This document shows positions 61,601-64,000 of a stretch of 64,000 nt of DNA, piece after piece. The notes beneath the pieces were generated by a model. The model searched no databases and was not told where the DNA came from. It was given only the letters and a program-made list of their open reading frames with translations. The stretch comes from UBA1930 sp943371535 (GTDB lineage Bacteria; Bacteroidota; Bacteroidia; Chitinophagales; Chitinophagaceae). Position numbers and translations under genes: made by a program. The DNA lies in the NCBI GenBank assembly GCA_943371535.1, contig CALRVE020000003.1, positions 1 through 64,000 of the forward strand, given 5' to 3'. Position 1 is the stretch's first letter; the number at the start of each line of letters is the position of its first letter.

Positions 61601-62066
61601 TGCAGTTTGGACAAGTGATTGGCAGCTGCAATTTGATACTGCTTATGGCAGATTATCAAAGCCTTTGCTAACAAAAGACTTAAAAGATTGGACATCTTAC
61701 ACAGACACCAGCATTAAATATTATTCAGGTACAGTGGTATATAAAAATAGTTTTACGTTAGAAAATATAAATTGGGTAATGCTTTCTTTTAGTAAAATAG
61801 AAAACATTGCCACCATCAAAGTAAATGGCATAGATTGTGGTACTATTTTTACTTATCCTTATTATACAAATATTTCAAAAGCTGTAAAAAAAGGACTTAA
61901 CACCATTGAAATAGCAGTAACCAACACCTGGAATAATCGCTTAGTTTTAGACAGTCAATTACCATCAGCAAAAAGAATTACCTACACCATGCATCCTTTT
62001 AATTGGAGCAAGAAATCTTTGCAACCAGCTGGCATTATTGGTGAAGTTAAAATAAGCAGTTACTAA
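58671..62066 (+). CDS. GH106-like alpha-L-rhamnosidase whose whole signal peptide is an R1 hairpin
   Basis: 1131 residues. The signal MKNLNHKGTKALSFTKYFLV and LLCVLGVLVVQA is a full R1: the left arm encodes the basic NHKGTKA part, the right arm the hydrophobic core. The mature enzyme starts TTSFSQLENDFLHPPQSAKPWVFWYWLHG and has the GH106 pattern: EVGLGGAYLMFIKD, LGFHVSDGFALAGGPWITP, FHVDSWECGSQNWS, SAESVAPTMLSDGMLHYKNVNMPMGEFWN (catalytic Glu region), QAEAFTT and VFTGEELPRR, plus a C-terminal sandwich (IATIKVNGIDCGT). GH106 enzymes cleave rhamnose in RG-I/RG-II. With two GH78 enzymes this locus has three rhamnosidases. Confidence 0.88.
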   Translation: MKNLNHKGTKALSFTKYFLVLLCVLGVLVVQAQKTTSFSQLENDFLHPPQSAKPWVFWYWLHGAVSKEGITADLEAMKEVGLGGAYLMFIKDTNSTKVAYQPQVTQLSKEWFAMVRFAIQEAKRLNIQLGFHVSDGFALAGGPWITPELSMQKIVSSKTYVQSGNNNIQLAQPETNANYYKDLAVYAYPSTSVIGFQKKLTIKVSSSIGNAPQTLAYLAAKGETFKADSNCFIQYEYEQAFTMRSATIYSTNNYQALRLKVQSSSDGVLFHDVQQLIPPRHGWQDSDEPYTFSIPATTAKFFRFIWDKKGTEPGAENLDAAKWKASLKVKHIILNDKPVIDHYEAKNGSVWRVATSANTLTKADAIPLKNIINLTGKIDKNGMLQYTLPKGNWSIVRIGVTTTGHKNETAGGGKGLECDKFNPVAVKLQFNNWFNKIYHSVDTTTAKEVIKLFHVDSWECGSQNWSNNFPVEFKKRRGYDLLPYLPVMAGIPIESTTKSEQVLHDVRQTITELVNDIFYGTLKQLVQQKGLAFSAESVAPTMLSDGMLHYKNVNMPMGEFWNNSPTHDKPNDMLDAISAAHVYGKQIVQAEAFTTLRMNWNEHPGNLKALGDRNFALGINKMVLHVMMHNPWMKKQPGVTLDPIGLYYQRNQTWFKQSKVWIDYMTRCQAILQQGKPVVDVAVFTGEELPRRSILPDALVNTLPGIFGKERVEAEQKRLQNTNQPLRKIPDEVTHSANMFDANDWVNPLNGYNYDSFNPDVLLNMKVINGNVVTQGGAAYKILVFPAHTKMNPGNRMSNASIKKIIELVNAGATVLIDSAYKKLFVQNGVAFNFIGEKNIIASTFGKGKFVLTPFVAESFETLGLPKDVKLLNHKADYKKLAFTHRKINEADVYFICNQSSKQETFTLAFRTKNKFPEYWHTILPSVTKLRDWYVKDSSTVVTIELLPYQTTFIVFRDSTQLLKREGGHNVNAVPNDAVWTSDWQLQFDTAYGRLSKPLLTKDLKDWTSYTDTSIKYYSGTVVYKNSFTLENINWVMLSFSKIENIATIKVNGIDCGTIFTYPYYTNISKAVKKGLNTIEIAVTNTWNNRLVLDSQLPSAKRITYTMHPFNWSKKSLQPAGIIGEVKISSY
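58681..58763 (+). repeat. Complete R1 hairpin translated as a signal peptide
   Basis: Both arms are present and in frame with the GH106-like gene (codons 4-31). Confidence 0.85.
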
Positions 62067-62084
62067 AATTTAAAATCTAGTTAG

Positions 62085-63152
62085 ATGAATAGAATTTTTA
62101 CAGTACAAGAGTGTCCTGCAATAAGCAGGATTTTCAACTACGCCACTACAGTTGAACAAAGAACTTCCGTTTGTCCCATAATATTTATTTTCATTGTTTG
62201 CTTGCAAACAATAACAGCAAATTTGTTTGCCCAATCGGCTGCAACTTATCCTGTAACCATTACAGTGGCAAAAGATGGAACTGGTAACTACCAAAATATT
62301 CAAGATGCAATCAATGCATTAAGGGCATATTCTCCAACACATAATACTATTTATATTAAAAACGGTTTGTATAAAGAAAAAGTCACCATTCCGGCTTGGG
62401 TAACCAATCTTTCTATTAAAGGAGAAAGTAAAGACAGTACCATTCTTACCAACTCAGATTACTCAGGTAAGTTCTTGTTTGCAGATACCATTAATAATAA
62501 ACAAAAACATAGCACCTTCACTTCATATACTTTGTACGTGCAAGGAAATGATATTGATATAGAAAATATGACTATTCAAAATGAGGCTGGCAAAGTTGGA
62601 CAAGCAGTTGCATTACATGTTGATGGCGATAGATTTATTTTAAGAAACTGCAACTTACTTGGCAATCAAGATACCCTCTTAACTGCCAATGACAGTGCAA
62701 GACAATACTTTGAAAATTGCTTTATTGAAGGTACTACCGATTTTATTTTTGGCAACGCTACTGCTGTGTTCAACCAATGTATTATTCATAGTTTAAGCAA
62801 TTCATACATTACAGCAGCATCTACCATGCCTCATCAAAAATTTGGATATGTATTTATGAACTGTCAACTCACTGCAAACGAGAAAACAGATAAAGTGTAT
62901 TTAGGTCGCCCATGGAGAGCTTTTGCTAAAACTGTTTTTTTGAATTGTAATTTAGGTAAACATATTCGTGTTGAAGGTTGGCATAATTGGGGTAATAAAG
63001 ACAATGAAGCTACTGCTTTTTATGCCGAGTATAATAATGTTGGTGAAGGAGCAACTACTGAAAACAGAGTTGCATGGAGTAAACAATTAAGCAACAAACA
63101 ATCCAAAAAATATACTTTGAAAAATATTTTTTCTGGTTGGCAACCAAGGTAG
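62085..63152 (+). CDS. Secreted pectin methylesterase (CE8)
   Basis: 355 residues. All CE8 signatures are present: NGLYKEKV, GQAVALHVDGDR, LLGNQDTLL, EGTTDFIFGNATAVF (catalytic Asp) and VYLGRPWRAFAKTVF (Arg). It removes methyl esters from homogalacturonan so that pectate lyase can act. The N-terminus is odd: MNRIFTVQECPAISRIFNYA and about 12 more residues precede the hydrophobic CPIIFIFIVCLQTITANLFA, so the n-region is about 30 residues long; nt 62098-62160 resemble R3-type sequence (TACAAGAGTGTCCTGCAATAAGCAGG...). No better start is visible. Confidence 0.9.
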   Translation: MNRIFTVQECPAISRIFNYATTVEQRTSVCPIIFIFIVCLQTITANLFAQSAATYPVTITVAKDGTGNYQNIQDAINALRAYSPTHNTIYIKNGLYKEKVTIPAWVTNLSIKGESKDSTILTNSDYSGKFLFADTINNKQKHSTFTSYTLYVQGNDIDIENMTIQNEAGKVGQAVALHVDGDRFILRNCNLLGNQDTLLTANDSARQYFENCFIEGTTDFIFGNATAVFNQCIIHSLSNSYITAASTMPHQKFGYVFMNCQLTANEKTDKVYLGRPWRAFAKTVFLNCNLGKHIRVEGWHNWGNKDNEATAFYAEYNNVGEGATTENRVAWSKQLSNKQSKKYTLKNIFSGWQPR

Positions 63153-63302
63153 TTTTTTGGGTAACCAGCTGTAGAATAAATATGATGCTGTAGTTGCGTC
63201 GCACACTGCAACTGTAGAATATCCATTTAGCTTTTACCTAAGCGTAGTTTTGGCTCACAGATTTACACGGATTGGCACAGATTTGTTTAGTGGGTATTTT
63301 AT
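63153..63302 (+). repeat. R3 reverse and R4 between convergent genes
   Basis: R3 reverse starts GGTAACCAGCTGTAG (63160 on) and runs to about 63245. An R4 unit, CTCACAGATTTACACGG, follows (63252-63285). No clear bidirectional terminator is seen. Confidence 0.65.
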
Positions 63303-64000
63303 TTAGTGCTTTAATAAATTCAACACATCTTTCTCTCTTTCTTTTGGTAACACTACTAGTTTTTCTATTTTGCCATTTTTATAAATTACCTCCACTGTTG
63401 TTTTAAAAGGGGCATGTAATTTAAAATGTACATTCCAATCTTTTGGCCATGCAGGAAAGAGCAAGATTTTTTTACCATCAGTTTGTAGCAACATTTCTTG
63501 TAATCCAATCATGGCACTACCACCATGATTATGGTCTGGTGTCCAATCAAAACCTGGTCCCCAAAAAGCAGGAAACCTTTGTTTCCCATTGGCTAGTTTA
63601 AGCAGCGTTAATCTTTTTGCTTCCTCTGTTAAACCCAATCTTGCAGCAAAAATATTGTCTTGTTTCCAACCTATATGACTCCTGAATTTTACAGCCAATG
63701 TATCGTACCAATACGTATTAATAGCAGTATCTAATCCTGCTTTTGTTAATCCAAAAATTCCATAAGGAAAAACAGGATATAGTTGTGGCGTTTCAGTATT
63801 ATTTACACGTTCCCAATTTTGTGCAGGTGCAATAGTTGTTTTACCATTGAAATTGCTGTAACTAATGGGTGGTATTTTTTGTAGCAATTGTTGAAAGTAA
63901 ATTTTTTCATTCTTGTTTAAATGAGCCGACTGTAACAGTGCATTGGTAACAGTTTGTAAAGCAGCAATGGTAGATGTTGCATTCGTAGCTTTTTTAAACG
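63303..64000 (-). CDS. C-terminal part of a six-hairpin (GH95/DUF5703-like) glycosidase, cut by the window end
   Basis: On the minus strand the frame is open from the window edge to a stop at 63303, so at least 231 residues of the C-terminus are present. Features: YPVFPYGIFGLTKAGLDTA, FRSHIGWKQDNIFAARLGL, FPAFWGPGFDWTPDHNHGG, then LLQTDGKKILLFPAWPKDWNVHFKLHAPFKTTVEV and a short beta tail. This matches the end of GH95-like/DUF5703 proteins with an (alpha/alpha)6 barrel plus C-terminal beta domain. The family name is from memory. It is the only gene on this strand and is convergent with the CE8 gene. Confidence 0.75.
   Translation of the reverse strand, partial: FKKATNATSTIAALQTVTNALLQSAHLNKNEKIYFQQLLQKIPPISYSNFNGKTTIAPAQNWERVNNTETPQLYPVFPYGIFGLTKAGLDTAINTYWYDTLAVKFRSHIGWKQDNIFAARLGLTEEAKRLTLLKLANGKQRFPAFWGPGFDWTPDHNHGGSAMIGLQEMLLQTDGKKILLFPAWPKDWNVHFKLHAPFKTTVEVIYKNGKIEKLVVLPKEREKDVLNLLKH

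Noticed and set aside
1..64000. tRNA, rRNA or known riboswitch
   Set aside because: No cloverleaf, rRNA or recognised aptamer pattern was seen by eye in the gaps; a covariance-model search would be needed to exclude weak cases.

Overview
The window is AT-rich DNA from a Bacteroidota bacterium. The evidence is the SusC/SusD outer-membrane pair, lipoprotein signals of Bacteroidota type, A-rich leaders without clear Shine-Dalgarno sites, and dense dispersed hairpin repeats. Gene content suggests a Chitinophagaceae/Sphingobacteriia-like saprophyte, but the genus cannot be fixed from this sequence. Almost every gene is on the + strand (3 to 63152). Only the last, partial gene (63303 to the window end) is on the - strand and converges on the rest.

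Layout. (1) 3-3959: SusC C-terminus, SusD and a small surface lipoprotein, closed by a strong terminator. (2) 4069-22382: secreted pectin enzymes: PL1 pectate lyase, a beta-helix/DUF6298-like protein, a GH140-like apiosidase, a GH43-like enzyme, a beta-propeller protein, an MGH1-like six-hairpin enzyme, GH2, and a GH78/sialidase-fold fusion. (3) 22665-34163: two sodium:solute symporters bracket cytoplasmic sugar-acid enzymes (fucose-isomerase-like, two DHDPS-type aldolases, iron alcohol dehydrogenase, PdxA2, DUF1537 kinase). (4) 34537-46821: esterase/sugar-isomerase fusion, GH141-like/rhamnose-mutarotase fusion, Gfo/Idh dehydrogenase, a third symporter, GH78 and GH127. (5) 47031-52557: RuBisCO-like protein, GxxExxY protein, OiaK-like DUF1537 kinase, Asp/Glu-racemase-fold protein and BASS transporter, which resembles a D-apiose/D-apionate pathway. 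(6) 52674-54972: accessory DUF1016 nuclease and an HExxH protein, both bounded by repeats. (7) 55172-64000: GH2, GH106, CE8 pectin methylesterase and a partial six-hairpin-type hydrolase.

Together this reads as a very large pectin locus, probably aimed at rhamnogalacturonan including RG-II-type side chains. The enzymes would release rhamnose, arabinose, galactose, galacturonate, apiose and fucose-type sugars, the symporters would import them, and the cytoplasmic modules would convert unusual branched or acid sugars. No regulator gene is visible.

The most unusual layer is the repeats. Four families recur in nearly every gap. R1 is an ~80-bp hairpin with arms starting AACCACNAAG. R2 is a CCCC-TTT-GGGG palindrome followed by a G-rich tail. 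R3 is a foldback element with ends GGTNACCAGCT. R4 is a CACAGATTTACAC unit. They appear in a fixed order (R3 reverse, R1, R2, R3 forward). They also enter genes: R1 encodes signal peptides of several secreted enzymes, R2 is translated in frame inside or at the ends of seven proteins, and heptanucleotide repeats encode the signal peptides of five more. Three gene junctions have been tandemly amplified together with the downstream start codon. Two small accessory genes sit inside R1 or R3 elements.
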